A stretch of DNA of 64,000 nucleotides from Aegilops tauschii subsp. strangulata. Its lineage: Eukaryota; Streptophyta; Magnoliopsida; Poales; Poaceae. Positions 36,119-49,361 of the stretch are shown here, piece by piece. Each line of letters begins with the position of its first letter. The first letter of the stretch is position 1. The notes under the pieces are model-generated. The model was not told the DNA's origin. It worked only from the letters and a program-made list of their open reading frames with translations, and did not search any database. A program made the position numbers and the translations under genes. The stretch is taken from positions 322,117,294 through 322,181,293 of the forward strand of contig NC_053037.3 in assembly GCF_002575655.3 (NCBI RefSeq). Reading direction: 5' to 3'.

Positions 36119-38029
36119 TGATAACCCACAAGTATAGGGGATCAGTTGTAGCCTCTTTCGATAAGTAAGAGTGTCGAACCCAACGAGCAGCTAAAGGTAG
36201 AACAAATATTCCCTCAAGTTCTATCGACCACCGATACAACTCTACGCACGCCTAAAGTTCGCTTTACCTAGAACAAGTATGAAACTAGAAGTACTTTGTA
36301 GGTGTAACGGGATAGGTTTGCAAGAATATAAAGAGCACGTAAATAAAAACTAGGGGTTGTCTTAAGTAAAGAAGCAATAAAGTTAGTATAGCGAGTGCGG
36401 AAAAGTGGTGGTAGGAGTTGTGAAATTGTCCCTAAGCAATTGACTACTTTACTAGACCGATAGCAAGTTTTATGTGGGAGAGGCCACTGCTAGCATGTCA
36501 TCCCTGACTTGGAATTCTATGCACTTATGATTGGAACTATTAGCAAGCATCCACAACTACTAACGTTCATTAAGGTAAAATCCAACCATAGCATTAAGAT
36601 ATATTGGTCCCCCTTCAATCCCGTATGCATCAATTTCTATGCTAGGTTGAAGCTTCTGTCACTCTTGCCCTCCAATACATAGTCCTATCAACATACAACT
36701 AACCCTATAGTTTGATCCACGCGCGCGCTCATATGATGGGCACCAAAGGACAGCAACATAACCACAAGCAAATTAAACCAATCATAGCAATTCACCAATT
36801 ACTGATAGGACAACGAAAATCTACTCAGATATCATAGGATGGCAACACATCATTGGATAATAATATGAAGCATAAAGCACGATGTTCAAGTAGAGGGTAC
36901 AGCGGGTTGCGGGAGAGTGGACCGCTGTAGATAGATGGGGGAAGGTGATGGAGATGTTGGTGAAGATGACGGAGGTGTTGGTGTAGATTGCGGTGATGAT
37001 GATGGCCCCGACGGCGTTCCGGCGCCACCGGGAGAGAGGGGGAGAGAGCCCCCCTTCTTCTTCTTCTTCTTCCTTGACCTTCTCCCTAGATGGGAGAAGG
37101 GTTTCCCCTCTGGTCCATGGCCTACATGGCGTGGGAGGGGCGAGAGCCCCTCCGAGATTTGATCTGTCTCTCTGTCTCTCTCTTTTTCTGCGTTCCCAGA
37201 TTATGCCCTTTCACCGTTTCTTATATTCCCGGAGATCCGTAACTCCGATTGGGCTGAAATTTGAACACGATTTCTATCCGGATATTGGCTTTCTTGCAGC
37301 AAAAGAAGGGCACCAACTGCCTTACGGAGTGGCCACGAGGGCCCAGGTCACGCCCCTCACCCTCGTGAGCCCCTCGGGCATCGTCTCGCGTTGATTCCAC
37401 TTCCCAGAATTCACATATATTCCAAAAAAATCTTCGTCAGTTTTTATCCCGTTTGGACTCTGTTTGATATGGAATTTGTGCGAAACAAAAAACATGCAAC
37501 AAACAGGAACTGATCCTTGGCTTCCATGGCATGGGAGGGGCGAGAGCCCCTCTGAGATTGGATCTGCCTCTGTGTCTCTCTCTGTTTCTGCGTTTCCAGA
37601 TTTTGGCCTTTCACCGTTTCTTATATTCCCGGAGATCCGTAACTCCGATTGGGCTGAAATTTGGACACAATTTCTATCCGGATATTGGCTTTCTTGCGGC
37701 AAAAGAAGGGCACCAACCGCCTTACGGAGTGGCCACGAGGGCCCAGGGCGCGCCCCTCAACCTCGTGGGCCCCTCGGGCATCGTCTCGCGTTGATTCCAC
37801 TTCCCAAAATTCACATATATTCCAAAAAAATCTCCGTCAGTTTTTATCCCATTTGGACTCCGTTTGATATGGATTTTCTGCGAAACAAAAAACATGCAAC
37901 AAACAGGAACTGGCACTGGATCAATATGTTAGTCCCAAAAATAGCATAAAAAGTTGCCAAAAGTATGTAAAAGTTGTAGAATATTGGCATGGAACAATCG
38001 AAAATTATAGATACGACGGAGACGTATCA
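36119..38029 (-). repeat. 3' LTR of D, with an internal 400-bp duplication
   Basis: 1911 bp, about 396 bp longer than the 5' LTR (45609-47123). The extra length is a second copy of a segment beginning GGGAGGGGCGAGAGCCCCT: unit 1 at 37131, unit 2 at 37531. The units differ by many substitutions. The single unit in the 5' LTR is like unit 1. Confidence 0.9.
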
Positions 38030-38043
38030 GCATCCCCAAGCTT
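38030..38043 (-). other. Polypurine tract of D
   Basis: Minus-strand AAGCTTGGGGATGC directly upstream of the 3' LTR. The same 14-mer recurs inside D and F (see findings). Confidence 0.75.
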
Positions 38044-38205
38044 AATTCCTGCTCGTACTCGAGTACGTAAATGATGAAAAAGATAATTTTTGATGTGGAA
38101 TGCTACCTAGCATAATCTTGATCTTGTAATCTAATCATGGCATGAATATTAAGACACGAGTGATTCAAAGCAATAGTCTATCATTTGACATTAAGACGAT
38201 AATAC

Positions 38206-41200
38206 TTAAGCATACTAATAAAGCAATCATGTCTTTTCAAAATAACATGGCCAAAGAAAGTTATCCCTACAAAATCATATGGTCTGGCTATGCTCCATCT
38301 TCATCACACAAAATATTCAAATCATGCACAACCCCGATGACAAGCCAAGCAATTGTTTCATAATTTTGACGTTCTCAAACCTTTTCAACTTTCACGCAAT
38401 ACATGAGCGTGAGCCATGGACATAACACCATAGGTGGAATAGAATATGATGGTGGAGGTTGTGTGGAGAAGACAAGAAGGAGAAAGTCTCACATCGACGC
38501 GCCTAATCAATGGGCTATGGAGATGCCCATCAATTGATGTCAATGTGAGGAGTAGAGATTGCCATGCAACAGATGCACTAGAGCTATAAGTGTATGGAAG
38601 CTCAAACTAAAACTAAGTGGGTGTGCATCCAACTTGCTTGCTCATGAAGACCTAGGGCATTTGAGGAAGCCCATCGTTGGAATATACAAGCCAAGTTCTA
38701 TAATGAAAATTCCCACTAGTATATGAAAGTGATAACTCAAGAGACTCTCTATATGAAGAACATGGTGCTACTCTAAAGCACAAGTGTGGTAAAAGGATAG
38801 TAACATTGTCCCTTCTCTTTTTTTGTAGGCTTCTTTGGCCTCTGTCTCTTTTTTGGGGCTTATTTGGTCACTTTTATTTTGATCATGGGAAAATGTTCTA
38901 ATAATGATGATCATCACACTTTTATTTACTTACAACTCGATACTAGAACAAAATATGACTCTATATGAATGCCTCCGGCGGTGTACCGGGATGTGCAATG
39001 ATCTAGCGTAGCAATGACATCAAAAAATGGACAAGCCATGAAAACATCATGCTAGCTATCTTACGATCATGCAAAGCAATATGACAATAAATGCTCAAGT
39101 CATGTATATAATGATGATGGAAGTTGCATGGCAATATATCTCGGAATGGCTATGGAAATGCCATGATAGGTAGGTATGGTGGCTGTATTGAGGAAGATAT
39201 AAGGAGGCTTATGTGTGATAGAGCGTACCACGGGGTTTGGATGCACCGGCGAAGTTTGCACCAACTCTCGAGGTGAGAAAGGGCAATGCACGGTACCGAA
39301 GAGGCTAGCAATGATGGAAGGGTGAGAGTGCGTATAATCCATGGACTCAACATTAGTCATAAAGAACTCACATACTTATTGCAAAAATCTATTAGTCATC
39401 GAAACAAAGTACTATGTGCACGCTCCTAGGGGGATTGATTGGTAGGAAAAGACCATCGCTCGTCCCCGACCGCCACTCATAAGGAAGACAATCAATAAAT
39501 ACCTCATGCTCCAACTTCGCTACATAACGGTTCACAATACATGCATGCTACGGGAATCACAAACTTCAACACAAGTATTTCTACAATCCACAACTACCCA
39601 CTAGCATGACTCTAATATCACCATCTTTATATCGCAAAACTATTGCAAGGAATCAAACATATCATATTCAGTGATCTACAAATTTTATGTAGGATTTTAT
39701 GACTAACCATGTGAATGACCAATTCCTGTCATCTCTCTAAATAGATATAAGTGAAGCAAGAGAGTTTAGTTCTTTCTAAAAAATATATGCCCATGCTCTA
39801 ACAAATATAAGTGAAGCAAAAGAGCATTCTACAAATGGCGGGTTTCTATGTGAAGAGAAACAGGAAATCCAAACTTCAAATGATATAAGTGAAGCACATG
39901 AAGCATTGTATAAGGCCATACTCAAAAGATATAAGTGAAGTGCAAAGAGCATTCTATAAATCAACCATGGACTATCTCATACCAGCATGGTGCATAAAAT
40001 AAAAGTGAAAACTAAATGCAAAAGATGCTCCAAGATTTGCACATATCGCATGAAAGAAACGAATCCGAAAACATACCGATACTTGTTGAAGAAAGATGGG
40101 ATGCCTTCCGGAGCATCCCCAAGCTTAGACGCTTGAGTCTCCTTGATTATTTACTTGGGGTGCATTGGGAATCCCCAAGCTTTAGCTTTTGCCTCTCCTT
40201 CTTCTCCTCACATCGAGACATCCTCGATCTTCGAACACTTCATCCACACAGAACTCAACAGAAAGCTCGGTAAGATCCGTTAGTATAATAAAGCAAATCA
40301 CTACTCTAAGTACTGTTGCAAACCAATTCATATTTTGTTTTTGCATTGTAGCTACTGTAATATAACTTTCCCATGGCTTAATCCACTGATAGAAATCGAT
40401 AGTTTCATCAAAACAAGCAAACTACGCATCAAAAACAGAATCTGTCTTAAACAGGACAGTTTGTAGTAATCTGAATATTCACCATACTTCTCGTATTCCA
40501 AAAATTCTGAAAGAATTAGGAAAAATAAACAATTTTTATAGAAAGACAGTGCAAAAAGTTTCAGAACCGTTTGACGTTCCAGTAAAAAAATGTAAAATCG
40601 CGCACTACAGCCAAAGTTTCTGTTTTGCACCGCACAAACCAACAAGCAATGTAAACATCCTAAAGGCAAATCTTGGCACATTATTTTTATGATACAATGG
40701 ATTTGTACAAGGGGATAATTATTTTTGTTGAAAAGTTTCTGTAATCAAGATTCACAAAGTTTCCGTGAGCATGAACAAAGTTCAAGGCTAGCTCCCACTT
40801 TAACAATGCTCGTCTTTCTTACTTTCGCTTTTCTTTTTGAAAAAGTTTTAGGTTCCCCTCTTTTTTTTTTTTTTTAAACTTTATAAAATCACACAACAGA
40901 AATAAATGACTCTCTAAAACTTCTGGGTTGTCTCCCTGGCAGCGGTTTCTTTAAAGCCATTAAGCTAGGCATATAGTGCTCAAGTAATGGATCCACCCGG
41001 ATCCCAAGTTATATCAAAGCCAATTTTAATTAACAATGATTTGTGATTTAATAGTGAGCACAAAGTAACATATATCATGCAAAAACGAAGTCTAACTCTC
41101 TTCCTTTGCATCGGCATGTCATAAAAGAACAATTCATGCACACATAGTAAAGGCCAATGCATAGTATAAACAGTTTCTTGCAATTTTATCATATTGGAAA

Positions 41201-41540
41201 CATGGAGAGGCGGAGATGTAGTTCCTCTCTCATAATAATTGCAAGTAGGAGAAGCATGCACATGCATATTATATCTATCAAACTCATCATGTGTAGTAGT
41301 GAAACACAACCCATAAATATAATCCTTAATAAGGGAAAACTTCTCCGATATAGTGTAGTACGGGAGAATTCAAAAAGATAATAGGACTATCATGTGTGGG
41401 TGCAATAGCAACAATTTCATGTTTAACATAAGGAACAATAGCAAGTTCATCTCCATAAGCATCATTCATATTGGCATCTTGGCCACAGGCATAGCAAGCA
41501 TCATCAAAAAGGGATATTTCAAAAGAATCAACGGGATATT
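38206..41540 (-). repeat. D interior tandem duplication, left unit
   Basis: Direct repeat of 41541-44710 with an offset of about 3.34 kb that changes by indels. Shared landmarks include CAAGCATACTAA at the start, the ATATAAGTGAAGC cluster (39745-39940 and about 43120-43310), GCATCCCCAAGCTT sites and the ORF end. It is mostly non-coding and carries about 180 bp (40690-40880, with an 18-base T run) that the other unit lacks. Confidence 0.9.
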
Positions 41541-41544
41541 TCAA
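40980..41544 (-). pseudogene. Duplicated 3' part of the D ORF
   Basis: Second copy of the C-terminal half of the ORF at 44155-45484, created by the tandem duplication. It begins in the middle of the protein (VDSFEISLFDDACYACG), has a frameshift near 41310 and ends with the PMQRKRVRL-type motif and tail. It has no start of its own. Confidence 0.85.
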
Positions 41545-44500
41545 GCATACTAACTAAGCAATTATGTCCTCTCAAAATAACATGGCCAAAGAAAGTTCAT
41601 CCCTACAAAATCATATAGTTTAGTCATGCTCCATTTTCGTCACACAAGAATGCTCTCATCATGCACAACCCCGATGACAAGCCAAGAAATTGTTTCATAC
41701 TTTAGTAATCTCAAACTTTTTCAACCTTCACGCAATACATGAGCGTGAGCCATGGATATAGCACTATGGGTGGAATAGAATATGATGATGGGGGTTATGT
41801 GGAGAAGACAAAAAAAGGAGAAAGTCTCACATCAACGACTAATCAATGAGCTATGGAGATGCCCATCGATTGATGTTAATGCAAGGAGTAGGGATTGCCA
41901 TGCAACGGATGCACTAGAGCTATAAGTGTATGAAAGCTCAAACTGAAAACTAAGTGGGTGTGCATCCAACTTGCTTGCTCATGAAGACCTAAGGCATTTG
42001 AGGAAGCCCATCGTTGGAATATACAAGCCAAGTTCTATAATGAAAATTCCCACTAGTATATGAAAGTGATAACTCAAGAGACTCTCTATATGAAGAACAT
42101 GGTGCTACTCTGAAGCACAAGTGTGGAAAAAGGATAGTAGCATTGTCCCTTTTTTTTCTTTTTTTATTTGGCCTTTCCTGTTTTTTATATTTGGCCTTTC
42201 ATTTTTTTATTTGGCCTTTCTTTTTTTTTCTTTTTCTTTTCGGGACAATGCTCTAATAATGATGATTATCACACTTTTATTTACTTACAACTAAATATTA
42301 CAACTCGATACTAGAACAAAGATATGCCTCTATATGAATGCCTCTGGCGGTGTACCGGGATGTGCAATGATCTAGCATAGCAATGACATCAAAAAAGGGA
42401 CAAGCCATGAAAACATCATGCTAGCTATCTTACGATCATGCAAAGCAATATGACGATAAATGCTCAAGTCATGTATATGATGATGATGGAAGTTGCATGG
42501 CAATATATCTTGGAATGGATATGAAAATGCCATGATAGGTAGGCATGGTGGCTGTTTTGAGGAAGATATAAGGAGGCTTATGTGTGATAGAGCGTATCGT
42601 ATCAAGGGGTTTGGATGCACCAGCGAAGTTTGCACCAACTCTCGAGGTGAGAAAGGGCAATGCACGATACCGAAGAGGCTGGCAATGATGGAAGGGTGAG
42701 AGTGCGTATAATCCATGGACTCAACATTAGTCATAAAGAACTCACATACTTATTGCAAAAATCTATTAGTCATCGAAACTAAGTACTACGCGCATGCTCC
42801 TAGGGGGATAGATTGGTAGGAAAAGACCATCGCTCGTCCCCGACCGCCACTCATAAGGAAGACAATCAATAAATAAATCATGCTCCGACTTCGTTACATA
42901 ACGGTTCACCATACGTGCATGCTAGGGGAATCACAAACCTCAACACAAGTATTTCTACAATCCACAACTACCCACTAGCATGACTCTAATATCACCATCT
43001 TTATATCGCAAAACTATTGCAAGGAATCAAACATATCATATTCAGTGATCTACAAGTTTTATGTAGGATTTTATGACTAACCATGTGAATGACCGATTCC
43101 TGTCATCTCTCTAAATAGATATAAGTGAAGCAAGAGAGAAGATATGTCCACGCTCTAACAAATATAAGTGAAGCAAAAGAGCATTCTAAAATGGCGGTTT
43201 GCTATGTGAAGAGAAACAGGCAATCAAAACTTCAAATGATATAAGTGAAGCACATGAAGCATTCTATAAAGCCATACTCAAAAGATATAAGTGAAGTGCA
43301 ATGAGCATTCTATAAATCAACCATGGACTATCTCATACTAGCATGGTGCATAAAATAAAAGTGAAAACTAAATGCAAAAGACGCTCCAAGATTTGCACGT
43401 ATCACATGAACGAAATGAATCCGAAAACATACCTATACTTGTTGAAGAAAGATGGGATGCCTTCCGGGGCATCCCCAAGCTTAGACGCTTGAGTATCCTT
43501 GAATATTTACTTGGGGTGCCTTGGGCATCCCCAAGCTTGAGCTCTTGCCTCTCCTCCTTATCCTCATATCGATACATCCTCGATCTTCTAACACTTCATC
43601 CACATAAAACTCAACAGAAAGCTCAGTAAGATCCATTAGTATAATAAAGCAAATCACGACTCTAAGTACTGTTGCAAACCAATTCATATTTTGTTGTTGC
43701 ATTGTAGCTACTGTAATATAACTTTTCCATGGCTTAATCCACTGATAGAAATTGATAGTTTCATCAAAAGAAGCAAACTATGCATCGAAAACAGAATCTG
43801 TCTTAAACAGGAGAGTCTGTAGTAATCTGAACATTCACCATACTTCTGGTACTAAACAAATTCTGAAAAAATTAGAAAAAATAAACAATTTGTATAGAAA
43901 GACAGTTCAAAAAGTTTCGGAACCGTTTGATGTTCCAGTAAAAAAATGTAAAATCACGCACTACAGACAAAGTTTCTGTTTTGCACCGCACAAACCAAAA
44001 AGCAATGTAAACTTCCTAAAGGCAAATCTTGGCACATTATTTTTATTTTTAAACTTTATAAAAGCACACAACAGAAATAAATGACTCTCTAAAACTTCCG
44101 GGTTGTCTCCCTGGCAGCGCTTTCTTTAAAGCCATTAAGCTAGGCATATAGTGCTCAAGTAATGGATCCACCTGGATCCCAAGGTATATCAAAGCCAATT
44201 TTAATTAACAATGATTTGTGATTTAGTAGTGAGCACAAAGTGACATATATCATGCAACAACAAAGTCTAACTCTCTTCCTATGCATCGGCATGTCATAAA
44301 AGAACAATTCATGCACACAAAGTAAAGGCCAATGCATAGTATAAACAGTTTCTTGCAATTTTGTTGTGTTGGAAACATAGAGAGGTGGAGATATAGTTCC
44401 TCTCTCATAATAATTGCAAGTAGGAGCAGCAAGCACATGCATATTATATCCATCAAAATCATCATGTGTAGTAGTGAAACACAACCCATAAATATAATCC

Positions 44501-44710
44501 TTAATAAGGGCAAACTTCTCCGATATAGTGTAGTCGGGAGAATTCAAAAAGATAATAGGACTATCATGCGTGGGTGCAATAGCAACAATTTCATGTTTAA
44601 CATAAGGAACTATAGCAAGTTCATCTCCATAAGCATAATTCATATTGGCATCTTGGCCACAAGCATAGCAAGCATCATCAAAAAGGGATATTTCAAAAGA
44701 ATCAACGGGA
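41541..44710 (-). repeat. D interior tandem duplication, right unit
   Basis: The join to the left unit is at about 41538, where ATCAACGGGAT is followed by ATTTCAAGCATAC. In the undisturbed ORF, ATCAACGGGAT continues with CATAACAATC (44701-44720). A T-rich stretch with four TTTGGCCTTTC units lies at 42160-42240. It is non-coding except for the C-terminal part of the ORF. Confidence 0.9.
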
Positions 44711-45484
44711 TCATAACAATCATCCTTCGGTAAGCACGAAGGGAAATTAAACAATGTATGAGTTGAAGAGTTACTCTCATTAGAAGGTGGGCACGGGTAG
44801 CTAATCTGATCTTCCTCCTTTTGTTCTTCGCTCTCCTCATCATCTTTTTCATCCAATGAGCTCACAGTTTCATCAATTTCTTCTTCCATAGACTCCTGCA
44901 AAATATTAATCTCTTCTCGGACAGCGGAGACTTTCTCAGTAAATTCATCAATTTCATAATTGTATTTATAATTCTCATAGCAATATTTAAGGATAGCTAA
45001 ATTTTCAGGTCTATAAACCGAATCATCAAAATCTTCAAACTCTTTAAACAAAGATTCAATTTCACAAGCACCCTTAAAAGCATCAAATTCTTCTATTCAT
45101 TCCACATCATAGTAATCATATATACCATTAGCATAAGAAGCTAAGGTTTCATTATCATTAAATTTGCATGAAAAGGGAAGGTGTGGAGCCTTCATCCTAG
45201 AGCAACAAGTATAATCATATCTCAAGCATAGTTGCCTAGCATACCAATACAACATATAAATTTGATCCCATAAAAGTTTCCCTTTTTGAGTCAAGCGATA
45301 ATCCCTAAAGTATTCACGTTGATCCAACGTGTCTCCCATAACATAATTGAATGGGGTTTTCTTAGAATTATTAAAGTAGTACATAATATCTTTCACATAA
45401 TGAGCATCGAGGGTTTTAGGAGGTTCCCCATCTCCATGAGTAGCAAGTAAATATTTTTTTTGGTATTTCGTGTTCCATATCCAT
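44155..45484 (-). pseudogene. Non-canonical acidic ORF of D
   Basis: Likely start at 45484 (minus-strand ATG). The frame breaks in an A8 run (about 45453-45461), resumes through a 99-codon stretch to a TGA at 45097-45099, then runs without stops to 44155. The upper part has YFRDYRLTQKGKLLWDQIY. The middle is very rich in Glu and Asp (about residues 40-80 of the lower part). The C-terminal half has DDACYACG, CNYYERG and PMHRKRVRL. There is no gag, protease, RT or integrase signature. The C-terminal motifs recur in the ORF of element F. Function unknown. Confidence 0.75.
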
Positions 45485-45579
45485 AACTAAAGATAGAGAA
45501 CAACTTAGAACAACAAATAAAAATTACTTAGTGATAAAGCAAACAAGCACACACGAGAATATTCACCCCACGCTATTGC

Positions 45580-45598
45580 TCCCTGGCAACGGCGCCAG
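45580..45598 (-). other. Primer-binding site of D
   Basis: Minus strand TGGCGCCGTTGCCAGGGAG, ten bases from the LTR end. This is the PBS type of Athila-like Gypsy elements. Confidence 0.85.
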
Positions 45599-45608
45599 AA
45601 AAAGGTCT

Positions 45609-47123
45609 TGATAACCCACAAGCATAGGGGATCAGTTGTAGCCTCTTTCGATAAGTAAGAGTGTCGAACCCAACGAGGAGCTAAAGGTATAACAAATATT
45701 CCCTCAAGTTCTATCGACCATCGATACAACTCTACGCACGCTTGACGTTCGCTTTACCTAAAACAAGTATGAAACTAGAAGTACTTTGTAGGTGTTGTTG
45801 GATAGGTTTGCAAGAATATAAAAGCGCATAATAAAAACTAGGGGCTGTTTTAGGTAAAGAAGCAATACATTTAGTATAGCGAGTGTGGAAAAGTGGTGGT
45901 AGGAGTTGTGAAATTGTCCCTAAGCAATTGACTACTTTACTAGACCGATAGCAAGTTTTATGTGGGAGAGGCCACTGCTAGCATGTCATCCCTGACTTGG
46001 AATTCTATGCACTTATGATTGGAACTATTAGCAAGCATCCACAACTACTAACGTTCATTAAGGTAAAATCCAACCATAGCATTAAGATATATTGGTCCCC
46101 CTTCAATCCCGTATGCATCAATTTCTATGCTAGGTTGAAGCTTCTGTCACTCTTGCCCTCCAATACATAGTCCTATCAACATACAACTAACCCTATAGTT
46201 TGATCCACGCGTGCGCTCATATGATGGGCACCAAAGGACAGCAACATAACCACAATCAAATTAAACCAATCATAGCAATTCACCAATTACCGATAGGACA
46301 ACGAAAATCTACTCAGATATCATAGGATGGCAACACATCATTGGATAATAATATGAAGCATAAAGCACGATGTTCAAGTAGAGGGTACAGCGGGTTGCGG
46401 GAGAGTGGACCGCTGTAGATAGATGGGGGAAGGTGATGGAGATGTTGGTGAAGATGACGGAGGTGTTGGTGTAGATTGCGGTGATGATGATGGCCCCGAC
46501 GGCGTTCCGGCGCCACCGGGAGAGAGGGGGAGAGAGCCCCCCTTCTTCTTCTTCTTCTTCCTTGACCTTCTCCCTAGATGGGAGAAGGGTTTCCCCTCTG
46601 GTCCATGGCCTACATGGCGTGGGAGGGGCGAGAGCCCCTCCGAGATTTGATCTGTCTCTCTGTCTCTCTCTTTTTCTGCGTTCCCAGATTATGCCCTTTC
46701 ACCGTTTCTTATATTCCCGGAGATCCGTAACTCCGATTGGGCTGAAATTTGAACACGATTTCTATCCGGATATTGGCTTTCTTGCAACAAAAGAAGGGCA
46801 CCAACCGCCTTACGGAGTGGCCACGAGGGCCCAGGTCACGCCCCTCACCCTCGTGAGCCCCTCGGGCATCGTCTCGCGTTGATTCCACTTCCCAGAATTC
46901 ACATATATTCCAAAAAAATCTTCGTCAGTTTTTATCCCGTTTGGACTCTGTTTGATATGGAATTTGTGCGAAACAAAAAACATGCAACAAACAGGAACTG
47001 GCCTGGGCACTGGATCAATATGTTAATCCCAAAAATAGTATAAAAAGTTGCCAAAAGTATATGAAAGTTGTATAATATTGGCATGGAACAATCAAAAATT
47101 ATAGATACGACGGAGACGTATCA
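45609..47123 (-). repeat. 5' LTR of D
   Basis: 1515 bp. Plus strand starts TGATAACCCACAAGCATAGG and ends GGAGACGTATCA. Very similar to 36119-38029 apart from the missing 400-bp unit. The minus-strand start shares its first 40 or so bases with the LTR of F, but the other end does not match F. Confidence 0.9.
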
Positions 47124-47135
47124 TGCACAAGCACA

Positions 47136-47241
47136 TGATACGTCAACATATCTATAATTTATGAAGTATTCATGCCATGTTTACAACAATTTTATATGGT
47201 TTTGGTATGATTTGATTAGAACTAACCCGGACTGACGCTGT
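47136..47241 (+). repeat. LTR start fragment of an Athila-like element
   Basis: TGATACGTCAACATATCTATAATTT is an LTR-type beginning, and only 106 bp remain before the next fragment. The 12 bp before it (47124-47135) are unassigned. Confidence 0.5.
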
Positions 47242-48700
47242 TGATGCGGCTTGAACTACGCCGGTATTTCCCCAAAGAGGAAGGGATGATGCAGCACAAC
47301 TACGGTAGGTATTTCCTTCAGTGATTAGACCAAGGTTATCCAACTAGTAGGAGAACCACGCAACACTATGTAAACGGTACCTGCACACAAAGAACAAATA
47401 CTTGTAACCCGACATGTAAGAGGGGTTGTCAATCCCTCCCGGGTAAAAAGATAGATAAATTTGACGCAAAATAAAATAAATAATAAATAATTGCAGCAAG
47501 GTATTTTTGGGTTTTTGGATTAATAGATCTGAAAATAAAAGCAAATAAAAATAGATCTCCAAGGAAAATATGATAAGGAAGAGACCCGGGGGCCGTAGAT
47601 TTCACTAGTGTCTTCTCTCGAGAAAAATAGCATGCGGTGGGTAAACAAATTACCGTTGGGCAATTGATAGAACTTTAAATAATTATGACAATATCCAGGC
47701 AATGATCATTATATAGGCATCACGTCCAAGATTATTAGACCAACTCCTGCCTACATCTACTACTATTACTCCACACATCGACCGCTATCCAGCATGCATC
47801 TAGTGTATTAAGTTCATGGAGAAACGGAGTAATGCAATAAGAACCATGTAGGAATAGACCCCATCTTGTTATCCTTAATAGCAATGATACATACGTGTCA
47901 TGTCCCCTTCTTTCACTGGGATTGAGCACCGTAAGATCAAACCCATCACAAAGCACCTCTTCCCATGGCAAGAAAAACCGATCTAATCAGCCCAACTAAA
48001 CCAAAGATTCGAAGAAGAAATACGAGGCTATAAGTAATCATGCATATAAGAGATCAAAACTCAAATAACTTTCATGGATAAAATAGATCTGATCATAAAC
48101 TCAAAGTTCATCGAATGCCAACAAACACACCACAAAACGAGTTACATCAAATAGATCTCTGAGACTATTGTATTAAGAATCAAAAGAGAAAGAGGAAACC
48201 ATCTAGCTACTAACTACAGAGCCGTAGGTCTACAATGAACTACTCACGCATCATCGGAGAAGCACCAATGAGGATGATGACTCCTCCGTGATGGTGTCTA
48301 GATTGTATCTGTCGTTTCTGGAACTTGCGGTGGCTGAAATTGTGTTTCGTCGACTCCCCTAGGGTTTTCGGATTTTCAGGGTATTTATAGAGCTAAGAGG
48401 CGGTGCCGGAGGCGGCCAAGGTGGGCACAACCCACCAAGGCGCGCCTGGGCCCCCAGGCATGCCCAGGTGGGTTGTGCTCCCCTTGGAGCCCCACTTTGG
48501 TATTTCCTTGGCCCATCGTGTGTCTCCTGTTCCAAAAAAATTCTCCAAAAAGTTTCGCTGCGTTTGGACTCCGTTTGGTATTGATTTTCTGCGAAGTAAA
48601 AAACAAGCAAAAAACAGCAACTGGCACTGGGCACTATGTCAATAGGTTAGTCCCAAAAAATGATATAAAGTTGCTATAAAATGATTGTAAAACATCCAAG
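47242..48700 (-). repeat. Athila-like LTR (E), 5' end missing
   Basis: Minus-strand LTR of about 1.46 kb. Its 3' end is at 47242 (plus strand TGATGCGGCTTGAAC). On the minus strand the sequence near 48700-48560 matches the first 200 bp of the F LTR (GGGACTAACCTATTGAC, CCAAACGGAGTCCAAACG), but the first 60 or so bp are absent. A TATA-like CTATAAATACC (minus) lies at 48381-48391. No interior follows, so it is a truncated or solo LTR. Confidence 0.75.
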
Positions 48701-49361
48701 AACGGAAATGCAATTTGGCTCTCGGGTGCATTTGCTCCTGAAATCTAGACCAGAAGTTCTCCTCCTGATGCGAGATAGGTGTTGTGTACTGAGCGTATTC
48801 AGTAGCATCGATTGATTTATGGAACAGTGCAAAGTTGCACCACTGCTGACATTTAATGCACCCACATGCGTCTCATAGTCATTGGTCCAGACGGAGAGAC
48901 GCCCTCATGTGCTATGTCGCCGTTACCAGCGCCGTCTTGCGGCTGTCCTGACGAGTACAGCCAGGTAGCTACCAAAATTGTCGCACACATCAGGACTCAA
49001 TCCATATTCTGAGAAATCTACACCAATTGAAGGTACCCATCTTTTCAATTCTAAAATTAGACTCATTTTTTCAGAACAACTATGTAGCAAGCATGACGCA
49101 GTGCAGCACCTAAAAACAAGAAATTGTGTTTCTGTATTTTCAGACATGCATGTTTATTATTCAGAGATTTCATGAATTTTCAATTGAACTATACCACCAC
49201 TCCCTTCTAGCTATCGACATTTACACTGATCTTCCACTATGTCAGCTTCGACCACAACCCTTCACCATTATTCACTCATTCAGGCATAATCAACAACCTC
49301 CACATTTAGAGTATTTACAGCCTATCAGATATAGATTACTGATACCTCTCGTCCACCCACT
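48701..49361. other. Unassigned stretch
   Basis: 660 bp of moderate composition without a recognisable element end, long ORF or domain. It includes CTCGGGTGCATTTGCTCCT, a phrase I associate with cereal repeats but cannot assign. Nothing further can be supported. Confidence 0.4.

Larger units (their letters stand above)
36119..47123 (-). mobile_element. Athila-like Gypsy element D
   Basis: 11,005-bp minus-strand element: 3' LTR 36119-38029, PPT 38030-38043, interior to 45608, PBS 45580-45598 (TGGCGCCGTTGCC on the minus strand, as in Athila-type elements), 5' LTR 45609-47123. LTRs end TGATAACCC and ACGTATCA on the plus strand. The interior has a 3.3-kb tandem duplication and an unusual ORF but no protease, RT, RNase H or integrase, so it is non-autonomous. 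The 5-bp flanks (GTGTG and TGCAC) do not match. Confidence 0.88.

Noticed and set aside
40857..40875. T run as the tail of an inserted SINE or LINE
   Set aside because: The other duplication unit lacks about 180 bp bounded by T-rich stretches, so a deletion there explains it. No target duplication or retroposon body is visible.
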